Origin: G020353235 sp964569555
Lineage (GTDB): Bacteria; Chloroflexota; Dehalococcoidia; Dehalococcoidales; JAUYDJ01
NCBI GenBank assembly: GCA_964569555.1
Contig: CAZMTT010000016.1
Coordinates: 1 to 22,538, forward strand
Reading direction: 5' to 3'
Length of the DNA: 22,538 nt
Positions 1 to 7,273 of the stretch are shown here, piece after piece. The position numbers and the translations under genes are program-made. Numbering within the stretch: position 1 is the first letter of the stretch; the number at the start of each line of letters is the position of its first letter. Under the pieces are notes generated by a model. The model was not told the origin of the DNA, ran no database searches, and saw only the letters and a list, made by a program, of their open reading frames with translations.

Positions 1-450
1 GCCGCCGAACTGGTGGATGGACTGGGGGGTAAGCCCGATGTGGCCCATCACCGGGATGCCGCACTCTACCAGTCGCTTTATCTTCTCGGCGACGGTGACG
101 CCTCCCTCCAGCTTCACTGCCTGCGCCCCCGCCTCCTGGATAAAGCGGGTGGCGTTGCGTAGTGCCTGCTCCACGCTCAGGTGATAGGTCATAAAGGGCA
201 TATCGCCGATGACCATCGCGTGCTTGGCGCCCCGGGTCACCGCCTTGGTGTGGTGCAGCATCTCCTCAATGGTGACCGGGATGGTTGATTCATAGCCCAG
301 GACCACCATACCCAGGCTGTCTCCGACCAGGATTAAAGGGATACCCGCCTCATCGACTATCTTGGCGGTAACGTAGTCATAGGCGGTGAGGCAGGAGATT
401 TTCTCTCCCTTGGCTTTCATTTCCCTTATCTGGTTTACCGTAACGCGCAT
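1..450 (-). CDS. panB: 3-methyl-2-oxobutanoate hydroxymethyltransferase (ketopantoate hydroxymethyltransferase), 5' part only
   Basis: PanB adds a hydroxymethyl group from 5,10-methylene-THF to 2-oxoisovalerate, giving ketopantoate, the first committed step of pantothenate synthesis in the cytoplasm. The gene runs off the left edge. The 150 visible codons are the N-terminal half of a family usually about 265-280 residues long. Visible family landmarks are the early LTAYDY segment, VGDSLGMV with the predicted metal ligand D44, GDMPF with D83, and KLEGG with E115, which match the E. coli metal-binding Asp/Asp/Glu set. The ATG at 450 is preceded by a good Shine-Dalgarno (GGAGG, 7 nt upstream). 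It lies 22 bp after panD on the same strand, so it is the third visible gene of a pan operon. Identity is certain; only the C-terminus is missing. Confidence 0.97.
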   Translation of the reverse strand, partial: MRVTVNQIREMKAKGEKISCLTAYDYVTAKIVDEAGIPLILVGDSLGMVVLGYESTIPVTIEEMLHHTKAVTRGAKHAMVIGDMPFMTYHLSVEQALRNATRFIQEAGAQAVKLEGGVTVAEKIKRLVECGIPVMGHIGLTPQSIHQFGG

Positions 451-472
451 TTTCTGCCTCCTGCTTAAGTTA

Positions 473-832
473 TTACTTTAAGCCCTCTTTGACGGCGGTG
501 AGGGCATTTTTCTCATTAACATAGACTATTCGGGGGGTGATATTTTGCGCCGCTTTCTCGTCGACATGGGTGTAGGACAGGATGAGGACGATATCGCCAA
601 TAGTACCCGACCGGGCGGCCGCCCCGTTGAGGCAGATTTCACCCTTTTTGCCCTCAATGGCATAGGTGGCAATGCGGGCGCCGTTGTTGATGTTGAGCAC
701 CTCCACCTGTTCAAAGGGCAGAATGTCAGCGGCGGCCATCAGCTGGCGGTCAACGGTGATGCTGCCTTCATAGTCAATATTGGCGCCGGTAACGCGGGCG
801 CGGTGGATTTTGCTTTTCAGCATTACTCTCAT
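473..832 (-). CDS. panD: aspartate 1-decarboxylase proenzyme
   Basis: PanD decarboxylates L-aspartate to beta-alanine, the other half of pantothenate. It is a pyruvoyl enzyme that cleaves itself. The 119-residue product has family length. It shows KIHRA near the N-terminus, the YEGS self-cleavage site (predicted cleavage between G23 and S24, S24 becoming the pyruvoyl group), NINNGAR, TYAIEG and the NGAAA box. The ATG at 832 overlaps the upstream stop in an ATGA arrangement, so translational coupling with the DUF2520 gene is likely. A second in-frame ATG three codons later is possible, but the MRVMLKSK start matches the E. coli pattern, which also has a Met just downstream. The enzyme acts with panB and presumably a panC beyond the left edge. 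Confidence 0.97.
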   Translation of the reverse strand: MRVMLKSKIHRARVTGANIDYEGSITVDRQLMAAADILPFEQVEVLNINNGARIATYAIEGKKGEICLNGAAARSGTIGDIVLILSYTHVDEKAAQNITPRIVYVNEKNALTAVKEGLK

Positions 833-1707
833 TTGGCTTCTCCGGGTAGTTTCTGTGTCAGCACTTTTGTCAGCTCCTTCACCTGCTTCGGCTCGATTTT
901 GCCCTTGGCCAGCGCCACCGGGATGGTCTTCAGCCCCAGCTCGCGGTAGGTGGAAAGCAGGTCGGGGGCTTTCTTCTGCAGCGCTTCCAGGTGCTTCTTG
1001 ATGGTGCCGGTATCACCGCGGGCAATCGGTCCGGTGAGGCACTGGGGGATGCCGATGGTGTCAATGTTATTTACCGTCCCCTGCAGCAGGGGCAGCAGCG
1101 AGCGGGTCGCCTTGTGGGTGGGCACGCCGAAGGTCTGCCACAGGTCGGTGGCCAGCTTGACCAGGGTGACTAGATAATTACAGGCAATAACGGCGGCGGC
1201 GTGGTAGATTACCCGGTCTTCCGCCTCCAGCTCTATCCAGTAGCCGTCAAGGGCGCCGGCCATCTCCCTGAGGGTGTCAATCAGGGGCTTCTCCGCCTCA
1301 ATGGCAAAGGTGGAGCCGGGCATATTTTCAAGGGCCTGTTTTACCCCGGCAAAGGTCTGCAGGGGGTGAAAGGCGCCCACCTGGGCCCCTAATTTCTTGG
1401 CTGGCTCAAGAATATCGGTGGCCAGGGCACCGCTGCAGTGAACCACGCTCTGCTTGGGGTGCCAGGCAACTTCGGCGGCTACCTGGCTGATAACACCATC
1501 GGGGGTGGTGATAAAGACCAGTTCGGCATTGTCGGCTACCGCCTGGTTGCTTTCCAGGGCATTGCAGCCACGGACCATCCGGGCTAGCTTCTGGGCTGAG
1601 CTCTGGCTCCGGCTGGAGACACAGACCACCGGGTAACCCCGGCCACTGAGCTTGGTGGCGAGGGCAGTACCCACCGTTCCGGCACCGATAAAGCCTAGTT
1701 TGAGCAT
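829..1707 (-). CDS. Rossmann-fold/DUF2520 NAD(P)-binding protein, first gene of pan operon
   Basis: The 292-residue protein begins with a dinucleotide-binding fold: GFIGAGTVGTALA, glycines at 8, 10 and 13 (GxGxxG). It continues into the all-helical DUF2520 region of the 6-phosphogluconate-dehydrogenase-like superfamily, with the family landmark FHPLQTF near residue 118. It is related in fold to ketopantoate reductases and pyrroline-5-carboxylate reductases, but the exact reaction is not established for this family. It is the first gene after the pan promoter, and its TGA overlaps the panD ATG. That position makes reduction of ketopantoate to pantoate a reasonable guess (inference only), since no panE or ilvC is seen here. 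The ATG at 1707 lacks a normal Shine-Dalgarno at normal distance. The nearest purine run, AGAAGG, is inside the leader hairpin. Confidence 0.85.
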   Translation of the reverse strand: MLKLGFIGAGTVGTALATKLSGRGYPVVCVSSRSQSSAQKLARMVRGCNALESNQAVADNAELVFITTPDGVISQVAAEVAWHPKQSVVHCSGALATDILEPAKKLGAQVGAFHPLQTFAGVKQALENMPGSTFAIEAEKPLIDTLREMAGALDGYWIELEAEDRVIYHAAAVIACNYLVTLVKLATDLWQTFGVPTHKATRSLLPLLQGTVNNIDTIGIPQCLTGPIARGDTGTIKKHLEALQKKAPDLLSTYRELGLKTIPVALAKGKIEPKQVKELTKVLTQKLPGEAK

Positions 1708-1838
1708 TTGGCCAATAAAAAACCTTCTCTGATACTCCAGAGAAGGTTTAAGAAATCTTCTACCGTCTCGGTCGTACCAGATCCAAGCGGCTATTTAAAA
1801 ATTTTTAAAAAGCTCACCGCCAGATGGTCGGTGGCTAA
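1708..1838 (-). promoter_or_regulatory. pan operon 5' leader, about 130 nt
   Basis: This is the predicted untranslated leader from the TTGACA/TATTAT promoter to the DUF2520 start. Besides the terminator-like hairpin it holds two 9-codon frames: GTG at 1817 to TAG at 1791, and TTG at 1786 to TAG at 1760, the latter encoding (M/L)DLVRPRR. The TAG of the second overlaps the candidate antiterminator strand, as expected if a terminating ribosome decides the fold. Neither frame has a convincing Shine-Dalgarno, so they may be chance. No known riboswitch or T-box consensus was recognised. Confidence 0.4.
1717..1749 (-). terminator. terminator-like hairpin in the pan leader (possible attenuator)
   Basis: Read on the minus strand, AAACCTTCTCT and AGAGAAGGTTT form a perfect 11-bp stem around an 8-nt loop, and the 3' arm runs into six Ts. 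The T-run ends only 9 nt before the ATG of the first pan gene. The pan promoter lies upstream of the hairpin, so it is within that gene's own leader and is not just the end of surE. An alternative pairing of AGAAG (1757-1761) with the 5' arm (1741-1745) could act as antiterminator. The only Shine-Dalgarno-like run is also in the stem, so translational occlusion is an alternative reading. Confidence 0.6.
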
Positions 1839-1844
1839 TATTAG

Positions 1845-1873
1845 ATAATATCAGGCTAGTATGGCGCTGTCAA
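1845..1873 (-). promoter_or_regulatory. sigma70-type promoter of the pan operon
   Basis: On the minus strand TTGACA (1868-1873) and TATTAT (1845-1850) are separated by exactly 17 bp. The -35 is perfect and the -10 matches 5 of 6. It begins about 10 bp beyond the surE stop, so the pan genes can be transcribed independently of surE. The predicted start is near 1838. Confidence 0.75.
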
Positions 1874-1882
1874 CGCCAATAA

Positions 1883-2665
1883 CTATCTCTTTTTGTTCAG
1901 CTCTCGCATTAATTCATCACCCAGGCTGGCGGGGAGGCGGGGGGATGAATTATCGGCCAGGCCGATGTGGAGGGGGGTAATGGAGATAATATTTTGCTCT
2001 ATCGCCCAGACATCGGTCCCTTTCTCGCTGGGCCTGTCTATTTTGAGCCGTATCAGCCGGTAGTAGCCGGCGCCGCTCTTGTTTTCTTCTTTCACCATAT
2101 CGGTGTGGCTGACATTGGCTAACCGGGTAACCTCAATGCCCTTTATCCGGTCGGGTGTTACATTGGGCAGGTTGACGTTTAAGAAAAAGTGGGCGGGCAG
2201 TGATTTGGACTCAATTCTTTTAGTGAGCAAGGCGGCCAGTTCCGCGGCCGTATCCAGATAGGGGTTGTCCAGAGAGTCTACCGAGATGGCGATAGCCGGG
2301 AAGCCGTAGAGGTAGCCCTGCAGGGCGGCACCTACCGTTCCCGAGATGAGCACATTCTCACCGACATTGGGGCCGTGGTTTATCCCGGAAACGACTAGGT
2401 CGAGCCGGTCGTCGGCCAGTCTGGTTAAAGCCAGGATAACGCTGTCGGCGGGGGTACCGGCGATGGCGTAAGCCTCTACCTCCGGCACCACCGGCGGGAC
2501 GCGGTTCATTTTTATGGGCTGGTGCAGGCTGACCGCAGTGCCGATACCGCTCTGCTCCTTGTCCGGGGCGACCACTATTACCTTGCCCACCTGGCTCAGT
2601 GCCTCGGCCAGCACCCAGAGCCCCCGGGCGGATATGCCGTCATCATTGGTTACCAGTATCTTCAT
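1883..2665 (-). CDS. surE: 5'/3'-nucleotidase SurE
   Basis: SurE is a metal-dependent survival-protein phosphatase that removes phosphate from nucleoside monophosphates. The 260-residue product has family length and starts with MKILVTNDDG. The metal ligands known from the Thermotoga enzyme are present as D8, D9, S39 (in PDKEQSG) and N96 (in SGINHGPNVG). The SGTVGAALQG block is also typical. It lies 23 bp downstream of cysK on the same strand and is probably co-transcribed with it; its own Shine-Dalgarno is weak. In many bacteria surE sits with stationary-phase or isoaspartate-repair genes, which are not seen here. The cysK pairing does not by itself suggest a shared pathway. Confidence 0.96.
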   Translation of the reverse strand: MKILVTNDDGISARGLWVLAEALSQVGKVIVVAPDKEQSGIGTAVSLHQPIKMNRVPPVVPEVEAYAIAGTPADSVILALTRLADDRLDLVVSGINHGPNVGENVLISGTVGAALQGYLYGFPAIAISVDSLDNPYLDTAAELAALLTKRIESKSLPAHFFLNVNLPNVTPDRIKGIEVTRLANVSHTDMVKEENKSGAGYYRLIRLKIDRPSEKGTDVWAIEQNIISITPLHIGLADNSSPRLPASLGDELMRELNKKR

Positions 2666-2688
2666 AATTGGCTTTTCCCGCCGCGATT

Positions 2689-3666
2689 CTAGAAGAGTTC
2701 GGTGGAGAGATAGCGCTCTCCGGTATCAGGCAGAATGACCACGATTAGCCTGGCTTTATTTTCGTCTCTTTTAGCGGCTTCCAGCGCTGCCCAGGTAGCC
2801 GCCCCCGAGGAGATACCGACCAGGATACCCTCTTCTTTAGCCAGTCTTCGGGCGGTGGCCCGGGCATCTTCGTAGCTGACCTTGATTATTTCATCAATCA
2901 GGTCGGTTCTCAGGACGTCGGGAACAAAGCCGGCGCCGATGCCCTGAATCTTATGCGGCCCCGGCTTTCCCCCGGAGAGAACCGGGGAGTCAGCCGGCTC
3001 AACGGCAATCGCCTTGAACCCCGGCTTTCTCTTTTTTAATACCTCGGCTATCCCGGTGATGGTGCCGCCGGTGCCGACGCCGGCGACCGCGATATCAACT
3101 CTGCCCTCGGTATCCCGCCAGATTTCCTCGGCGGTGGTCAGCCGGTGTATCTCCGGGTTGGCCTGGTTTTTAAACTGCTGGGGCATAAAGTAGCCTGAGT
3201 TTTGCTTGACCAGCTCCTCAGCCCGGCTCACTGCCCCCCGTATCCCCTCCGCTCCCGGGGTGAGCACCAGCTCGGCACCCAGGCTGGCCAGAAGCTTTCG
3301 GCGCTCCAGTGACATGGTTTCGGGCATGGTGATAACGAGCTTATAGCCGCGGGCGGCGCAGACAAAGGCGAGGCCGATGCCGGTATTGCCGCTGGTGGGT
3401 TCCACAATGACCGTATTCTTGTTGATGAGCCCCTTCTCCTCAGCATCCAGAATCATGGCGACCCCGATGCGGTCTTTGACGCTGCCGGTAGGGTTAAAGG
3501 ACTCCAGCTTGGCGACCACCTCCGCTTTTGCCCCCCTGGTGATTCGGTTTAGCCTGACCAGCGGGGTGTTGCCGATTAGCTCGGTGACATCATTGGCGAT
3601 GCCTCTGGTCAGCTCGGTTATCTCGACTGACTTATAGCGGAGCTTATTCCCTTTTATCTTGGCCAT
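2689..3666 (-). CDS. cysK: cysteine synthase A (O-acetylserine sulfhydrylase)
   Basis: This PLP enzyme makes L-cysteine from O-acetylserine and sulfide. Visible landmarks are IGNTPLV (31-37), the PLP lysine K64 in NPTGSVKDR, TSGNTG (91-96) that binds the substrate carboxylate, the phosphate-binding GTGGT (198-202), S287 in GISSGAA facing the pyridine nitrogen, and the C-terminal PDTGERYLST. At 325 residues it is slightly long. About 20 extra residues precede the usual DVTELIGNTP start, but the ATG at 3666 has a strong AGGAGGA site, so that start is preferred. It is the first gene after a well-formed promoter and is divergent from htpX. A serine acetyltransferase gene is not in the window. Confidence 0.95.
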   Translation of the reverse strand: MAKIKGNKLRYKSVEITELTRGIANDVTELIGNTPLVRLNRITRGAKAEVVAKLESFNPTGSVKDRIGVAMILDAEEKGLINKNTVIVEPTSGNTGIGLAFVCAARGYKLVITMPETMSLERRKLLASLGAELVLTPGAEGIRGAVSRAEELVKQNSGYFMPQQFKNQANPEIHRLTTAEEIWRDTEGRVDIAVAGVGTGGTITGIAEVLKKRKPGFKAIAVEPADSPVLSGGKPGPHKIQGIGAGFVPDVLRTDLIDEIIKVSYEDARATARRLAKEEGILVGISSGAATWAALEAAKRDENKARLIVVILPDTGERYLSTELF

Positions 3667-3703
3667 ACCGCGTTTATCCTCCTGTGCCCCAATCTATGTC
3701 CCA

Positions 3704-3732
3704 ATTCTACCCAAACTGGCTCCAGCTGGCAA
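3704..3732 (-). promoter_or_regulatory. cysK promoter
   Basis: Minus-strand TTGCCA (3727-3732), a 17-bp spacer, then TAGAAT (3704-3709). Each hexamer matches the sigma70 consensus at 5 of 6. The -35 lies only 12 bp from the -35 of the divergent htpX promoter, so the two are back to back and could compete or share a regulator. Confidence 0.6.
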
Positions 3733-3744
3733 ATAGTGAGTGCG

Positions 3745-3773
3745 TTGCCCGCTGGCGGTTATTATTCTATAAT
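3745..3773 (+). promoter_or_regulatory. htpX promoter
   Basis: TTGCCC (3745-3750), 17 bp, then a perfect TATAAT (3768-3773). The predicted start near 3780 gives a short leader of about 28 nt before the htpX ATG. No CIRCE or other heat-shock operator was recognised. Confidence 0.6.
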
Positions 3774-3807
3774 TAGAGAGCAGCGGCTGTGTTGAAGGAG
3801 GGGTAAT

Positions 3808-4773
3808 ATGTGGCTTCAAACCAGGATGTATCTTTTGGTGGCGCTTATGTTTGCCATTCTCTACGGCGTCATCACCGGTCTGGGTACCTATATGGGAGCG
3901 GGCAATGCCGTGTTCTACATTGTCCTCGCTTTTGGTTTTATCGGCCTTCAGTACCTGATTGGCCCGGCGATAGTGGGCTGGACAATGAAGATAAAGTGGG
4001 TTTCGGAGAAAGAGGCGCCGGAGCTGCACCGGATGGTGGCAGAGTTAGCCGAGGCATCCCGCCTGCCCAAGCCCAGAGTGGGCGTCTCCCAGCTCTCGAT
4101 GCCCAACGCCTTTGCTTTCGGGCGGACCCAGCGGGATGGCCGCATCTGTGTTACCCGCGGCATCTTAAAGCTGCTCAGCCGGGAAGAGCTCAGGGCAGTT
4201 CTGGGGCATGAAATGGCGCATATCAAGCACCGCGATATGGCTATCATCACCCTGCTTTCGGCAGTACCGCTGATGCTCTACTGGCTTGCCTTCAGTATGA
4301 TGTGGGGTGGGGCTCTGGGTGGCCGCCGCGGGGGTGGTGGCTATGCCGCCCTGATTGGGCTGGGCGCCTTTATCCTCTATTTCATTACCAATCTGCTGGT
4401 GCTCTACGGCTCGCGGATACGGGAATACTACGCTGATATGGGCAGTGTTCAGCTGGGCAATATGCCCCATGACCTGGCCACGGCGCTCTACAAGCTGGTC
4501 TACGGGAACGCCCGCGTTAAAGACAAGGCAGAACTGAGACGGGTGGAGGGGGTGAAGGCTTTCTTCGTCAACGACCCCTCCCGGGCGTGGTATGAAATCA
4601 GAGAGTTGTCCCAGATTGACCAGGATATGAGTGGCACTATCAATTATAGCGAGCTTCAGACGCTGCGCCAGAAGCAGGTCAGGCTGGGCACTTCCCACAA
4701 GTTGATGGAGCTTTTCACCACCCACCCCAATATGCTCAAGAGGATAAAGCACCTGTCCACGCTTACCGTATAG
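3808..4773 (+). CDS. htpX: membrane zinc metalloprotease HtpX with EF-hand-like loop
   Basis: HtpX (family M48) degrades damaged membrane proteins at the inner membrane. The 321-residue product has two N-terminal hydrophobic helices (about 7-27 and 33-57), HEMAH with zinc ligands H134 and H138 and catalytic E135, further hydrophobic segments around 144-165 and 178-200, and the third ligand E206 in REYYAD. Residues 271-282 read DQDMSGTINYSE, a textbook 12-residue EF-hand loop (D at 1 and 3, S at 5, G at 6, I at 8, E at 12) in the C-terminal cytosolic part. The AAGGAGGGG site upstream fixes the start. The tail overlaps the convergent bioY by 11 bp. It is longer than E. coli HtpX (293), and the segment holding the loop probably explains much of the difference. 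Confidence 0.93.
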   Translation: MWLQTRMYLLVALMFAILYGVITGLGTYMGAGNAVFYIVLAFGFIGLQYLIGPAIVGWTMKIKWVSEKEAPELHRMVAELAEASRLPKPRVGVSQLSMPNAFAFGRTQRDGRICVTRGILKLLSREELRAVLGHEMAHIKHRDMAIITLLSAVPLMLYWLAFSMMWGGALGGRRGGGGYAALIGLGAFILYFITNLLVLYGSRIREYYADMGSVQLGNMPHDLATALYKLVYGNARVKDKAELRRVEGVKAFFVNDPSRAWYEIRELSQIDQDMSGTINYSELQTLRQKQVRLGTSHKLMELFTTHPNMLKRIKHLSTLTV

Positions 4774-5389
4774 AATCCGGCCTGGGGATTACCAGCCAGG
4801 CAATTCCGGCGGCGGTAATCACCTTAATTAAATCACCGACGATAAAGGGGAAAAGCCCCATGCCCAGCACCTGGTAGAGACTACTGGTTTGCCCCATGAC
4901 CAAGTTCAGCCATAGATGCAGTTGCAGCAGTCCCGGACCATAGATTAAAACAAAGTCGGCAAAGAGCATCAAGCCCAATATACCCAGAAAGCTCCTGCCT
5001 CTGCGGTATTTATTGGTAGCATAGCCCAGAAACAGGGCGGCCAGTATGAAACCAATGATATAGCCCCCGGTTGGACCGGCAAGGTGGCCAATGCCGCCTG
5101 ACCAGCCGCTAAACCAGGCCAGACCGGCGGCGCCAAGCCCGGCGTAAATGGCCAGGCTCATCCCACCGTACCACCGCCCGAGGAGAACGCCCGCCAGCAA
5201 TGCGGCCAAGGTCTGGCCGGTAATGGGCACCGGTGTCCAGGGCAGTGGCACCCGGACCTGGGCCGCCAGTCCGGTAACCGCCGCCATACCCATTACCAGC
5301 ACTATCTTCTTGATTAGGCTCAGCTCATCCCGCCAGCGGCAGGCATTATATCGTGTCATCTGCCATCTTTCCCAAGTACTTACGACCAT
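4763..5389 (-). CDS. bioY: biotin transporter BioY (ECF substrate-binding component)
   Basis: BioY is the membrane S-component that captures biotin. It works alone or with a shared ECF energising module, which is not seen here. The roughly 208-residue hydrophobic protein has the family signatures VPLPWTPVPITGQTLAAL and GPTGGYIIGF and about six membrane helices. An in-frame ATG 17 codons upstream (5440) would place the start inside birA and lacks a ribosome site. The ATG at 5389 has GGGAG at good distance, so it is preferred. It follows birA by 22 bp, making a birA-bioY uptake and attachment pair. No biotin synthesis genes (bioA, B, D, F) are in the window, which fits a biotin scavenger. Confidence 0.94.
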   Translation of the reverse strand: MVVSTWERWQMTRYNACRWRDELSLIKKIVLVMGMAAVTGLAAQVRVPLPWTPVPITGQTLAALLAGVLLGRWYGGMSLAIYAGLGAAGLAWFSGWSGGIGHLAGPTGGYIIGFILAALFLGYATNKYRRGRSFLGILGLMLFADFVLIYGPGLLQLHLWLNLVMGQTSSLYQVLGMGLFPFIVGDLIKVITAAGIAWLVIPRPDSIR

Positions 5390-5411
5390 AACTTTCTCCC
5401 TTCTTATGACT

Positions 5412-6230
5412 TTATAATCTGGTTGTCGTCGGGGATACATCCCCGCTGATAACCCGCTCTACATCTTTATTTCCCTTTCTTAACAGCAAAAAGCCCTCGC
5501 TATCTATATCCAGGGCTTCGCCCTCTATTTCTGCCCCGCCACTGTTTATCTTCACCCGGGAGCCAATGGTGTTGCTCATTGCTTTCCATTGTTCCCTTAT
5601 TTTATCGAATCCGCCGGCGAGAAACTCGACGTAGAGCGCCTCAAACTTGCCGAAAAGGCACTGCAGCAGCTCTAGCGGCGAAACATTCTGGCCGCTTTCT
5701 TCGGCCAAAGAAGTGGCTGTCTCCCTTATTGCCTCCGGGAAAAGCGACCGGGCTGTGTTCACATTCAGGCCGATGCCGAGAACAATGTGGTCTATTTTAC
5801 CCGGTCTGGTGCTGGTCTCGGTTAATATTCCCCCCACCTTCTTTCCGGCAATGATGATATCGTTGGGCCATTTCAGCTTTGGCTGAAGGGTGGTTACTTT
5901 TTTAATCGCCCTGGCTACCGCCACCCCGGCAACCAGGGGGAGCTGAATGGCCCGTGCCGGTTCAAGATTGGGGCGCAATATGATGGAGAGATACAGGCCG
6001 CCGTCCGGTGATGTCCAGCTTCTTCCCCGCCGCCCCCTGCCCCCGGTTTGTTTCTCGGCAATGACGACAGTGCCTTCCTCGGCCCCCTGTCGGGCCAGTT
6101 TCCGGGCGATGTCCTGGGTTGAGGCAACCTCTTCATAGTGAAGGACGCTCTTCCCGATAAGCAGAGTGCCCGGGTTCCGGGAGGCATAATCTCTGAGTAG
6201 TCCGGTGCTCGGAATTTGTTTTCTCGTCAT
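5412..6230 (-). CDS. birA: biotin--[acetyl-CoA-carboxylase] ligase, without the DNA-binding domain
   Basis: BirA activates biotin with ATP and transfers it to the carrier lysine of biotin carboxylases. The catalytic core is clear: VASTQDIA, the biotinyl-AMP loop GRGRRGRSW, and KWPNDI, followed by GGILTE, GIGLNVN and a C-terminal SH3-like region (IEGEALDIDSEGFLLL). The N-terminus is too short for the winged-helix domain of E. coli BirA, so this is a non-regulatory (group I) ligase. An upstream ATG at 6263 would overlap the preceding gene. The ATG at 6230, 19 bp after that gene's stop and behind AGGAAG, is more likely and gives 272 residues. It is followed directly by bioY. Confidence 0.94.
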   Translation of the reverse strand: MTRKQIPSTGLLRDYASRNPGTLLIGKSVLHYEEVASTQDIARKLARQGAEEGTVVIAEKQTGGRGRRGRSWTSPDGGLYLSIILRPNLEPARAIQLPLVAGVAVARAIKKVTTLQPKLKWPNDIIIAGKKVGGILTETSTRPGKIDHIVLGIGLNVNTARSLFPEAIRETATSLAEESGQNVSPLELLQCLFGKFEALYVEFLAGGFDKIREQWKAMSNTIGSRVKINSGGAEIEGEALDIDSEGFLLLRKGNKDVERVISGDVSPTTTRL

Positions 6231-6249
6231 AGGCTGAATGGCTTCCTGG

Positions 6250-7119
6250 CTATATCTCAACATGTAAGAATGTTCTTACCAGCAGTCCGATAGCAAAGGA
6301 TAAAGCGGCTATGCCTAGGCCGATAAGTGTCATCTCGATGAACCTCTTTCGGAAGGAGATTTCCCGGGCTACCGAGATGTAGAAGCTGAAAAACCAGATC
6401 ACGATAACGGCGTTTAGAATCATAAAGCCGAGGGACAGATACACGTTGGCGAAGATGAAATAGGGAAATATTAAAAACAGTGCCGTGATTAAATTGGTCA
6501 GCCCGCCATAGAGTACGGCTTTCATCGGGTTGCGCGGACCACCGGCTGACTTGGTGGCGATATATTCGGTGCCAGCTACCGAGAGCGACATGCTGATGCC
6601 GGCAATCAGTCCGGCCATGATAATGAGTGTTTTCTCCTGCAGGGCGAAGGTCAGCCCAGCCACCACGCCGGTAAGCTCAATCAGGGCTACGTTCAGACCG
6701 CGGACCATGTCGCCGGTATACTTCAGCCGCTCTTCGTCGATTAAGCGGATAAGCTCTTTTTCATGCTTTTCTTCATCCCGGGCAATCTCGATAGCCTGCG
6801 GCACAGAGCGGGCCAGTTCCTCATAGCTGGCTTCCGCCTTGCTTTCCCCCTCCTCCATCAGCTTTATGCCGAAGGTCAGCCCTAGCATCCGGGAGATGAT
6901 ATAGTAGCGCCATATCTTAAATCGGTCTGGCTCGATTTCTTTGTCGGTGTATTTCTGCCAGGTGTGGTAGTGTTTTAGCTCGTCGTCTGAAATCTGCTTC
7001 AGGATGCCCCTGTTATGGGCGTCTTTTATACTCCGGGACAGCTTGCGATAGATGAAATGCTCGGTGATTTCATTCTTTTGTGCCGCTAACAGCCTGTTTT
7101 TTATTTTCTGGTCCAGCAT
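6250..7119 (-). CDS. ferritin-like (erythrin) domain fused to VIT1/CCC1-type metal transporter
   Basis: The first 135 or so residues are a ferritin-like four-helix domain with paired ExxH motifs, E47-xx-H50 and E116-xx-H119, plus candidate carboxylates near E17/E20 and E89/E90, a typical di-iron arrangement. Residues 138-289 hold about five hydrophobic helices with the VIT1/CCC1 flavour (GLNVALIELTGVVAG, SMSLSVAGTEYIATKS). Such fusions (Mbfa-like) use the ferritin domain to bind Fe or Mn for export. Substrate and direction are inferred. It precedes birA by about 20 bp and is probably the first gene of a three-gene unit. The upstream DNA is very AT-rich, but no Fur or MntR box was recognised. 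The Shine-Dalgarno is weak. Confidence 0.85.
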   Translation of the reverse strand: MLDQKIKNRLLAAQKNEITEHFIYRKLSRSIKDAHNRGILKQISDDELKHYHTWQKYTDKEIEPDRFKIWRYYIISRMLGLTFGIKLMEEGESKAEASYEELARSVPQAIEIARDEEKHEKELIRLIDEERLKYTGDMVRGLNVALIELTGVVAGLTFALQEKTLIIMAGLIAGISMSLSVAGTEYIATKSAGGPRNPMKAVLYGGLTNLITALFLIFPYFIFANVYLSLGFMILNAVIVIWFFSFYISVAREISFRKRFIEMTLIGLGIAALSFAIGLLVRTFLHVEI

Positions 7120-7222
7120 CGTCTGAGTCCAATCAATATCGTTTCCCGATGTCTATTAAAACCGGGCATCTTTCGGCAAAATAATATAAATATAATACTT
7201 ACCTCGGAAGCTAAAAGCAACA

Positions 7223-7253
7223 TTGGCTTTCGGGTTAGAGCCCATTGTATAAT
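7223..7253 (+). promoter_or_regulatory. candidate promoter of the GH38 gene
   Basis: A perfect TATAAT (7248-7253) is preceded by TTGGCT (7223-7228) with a long 19-bp spacer. Transcription would start near 7260, giving a leader of about 75 nt that contains an 8-bp hairpin. Confidence 0.45.
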
Positions 7254-7273
7254 ACCTCAAAGTTCGGGATATA

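Noticed and set aside
4165..4752. 195-codon open frame antisense to htpX
   Set aside because: It lies wholly within a clear protease gene, has no ribosome site and shows composition expected of an antisense shadow.
4763..5440. Longer BioY start giving 225 residues
   Set aside because: It would begin inside birA, has no ribosome site, and adds a charged N-terminus not typical of BioY; the ATG at 5389 has a good site.
7120..7260. Fur, DtxR or MntR box upstream of the ferritin-like/VIT1 gene
   Set aside because: The region is AT-rich with loose palindromes, but none fits a known metal-regulator consensus well enough to claim.
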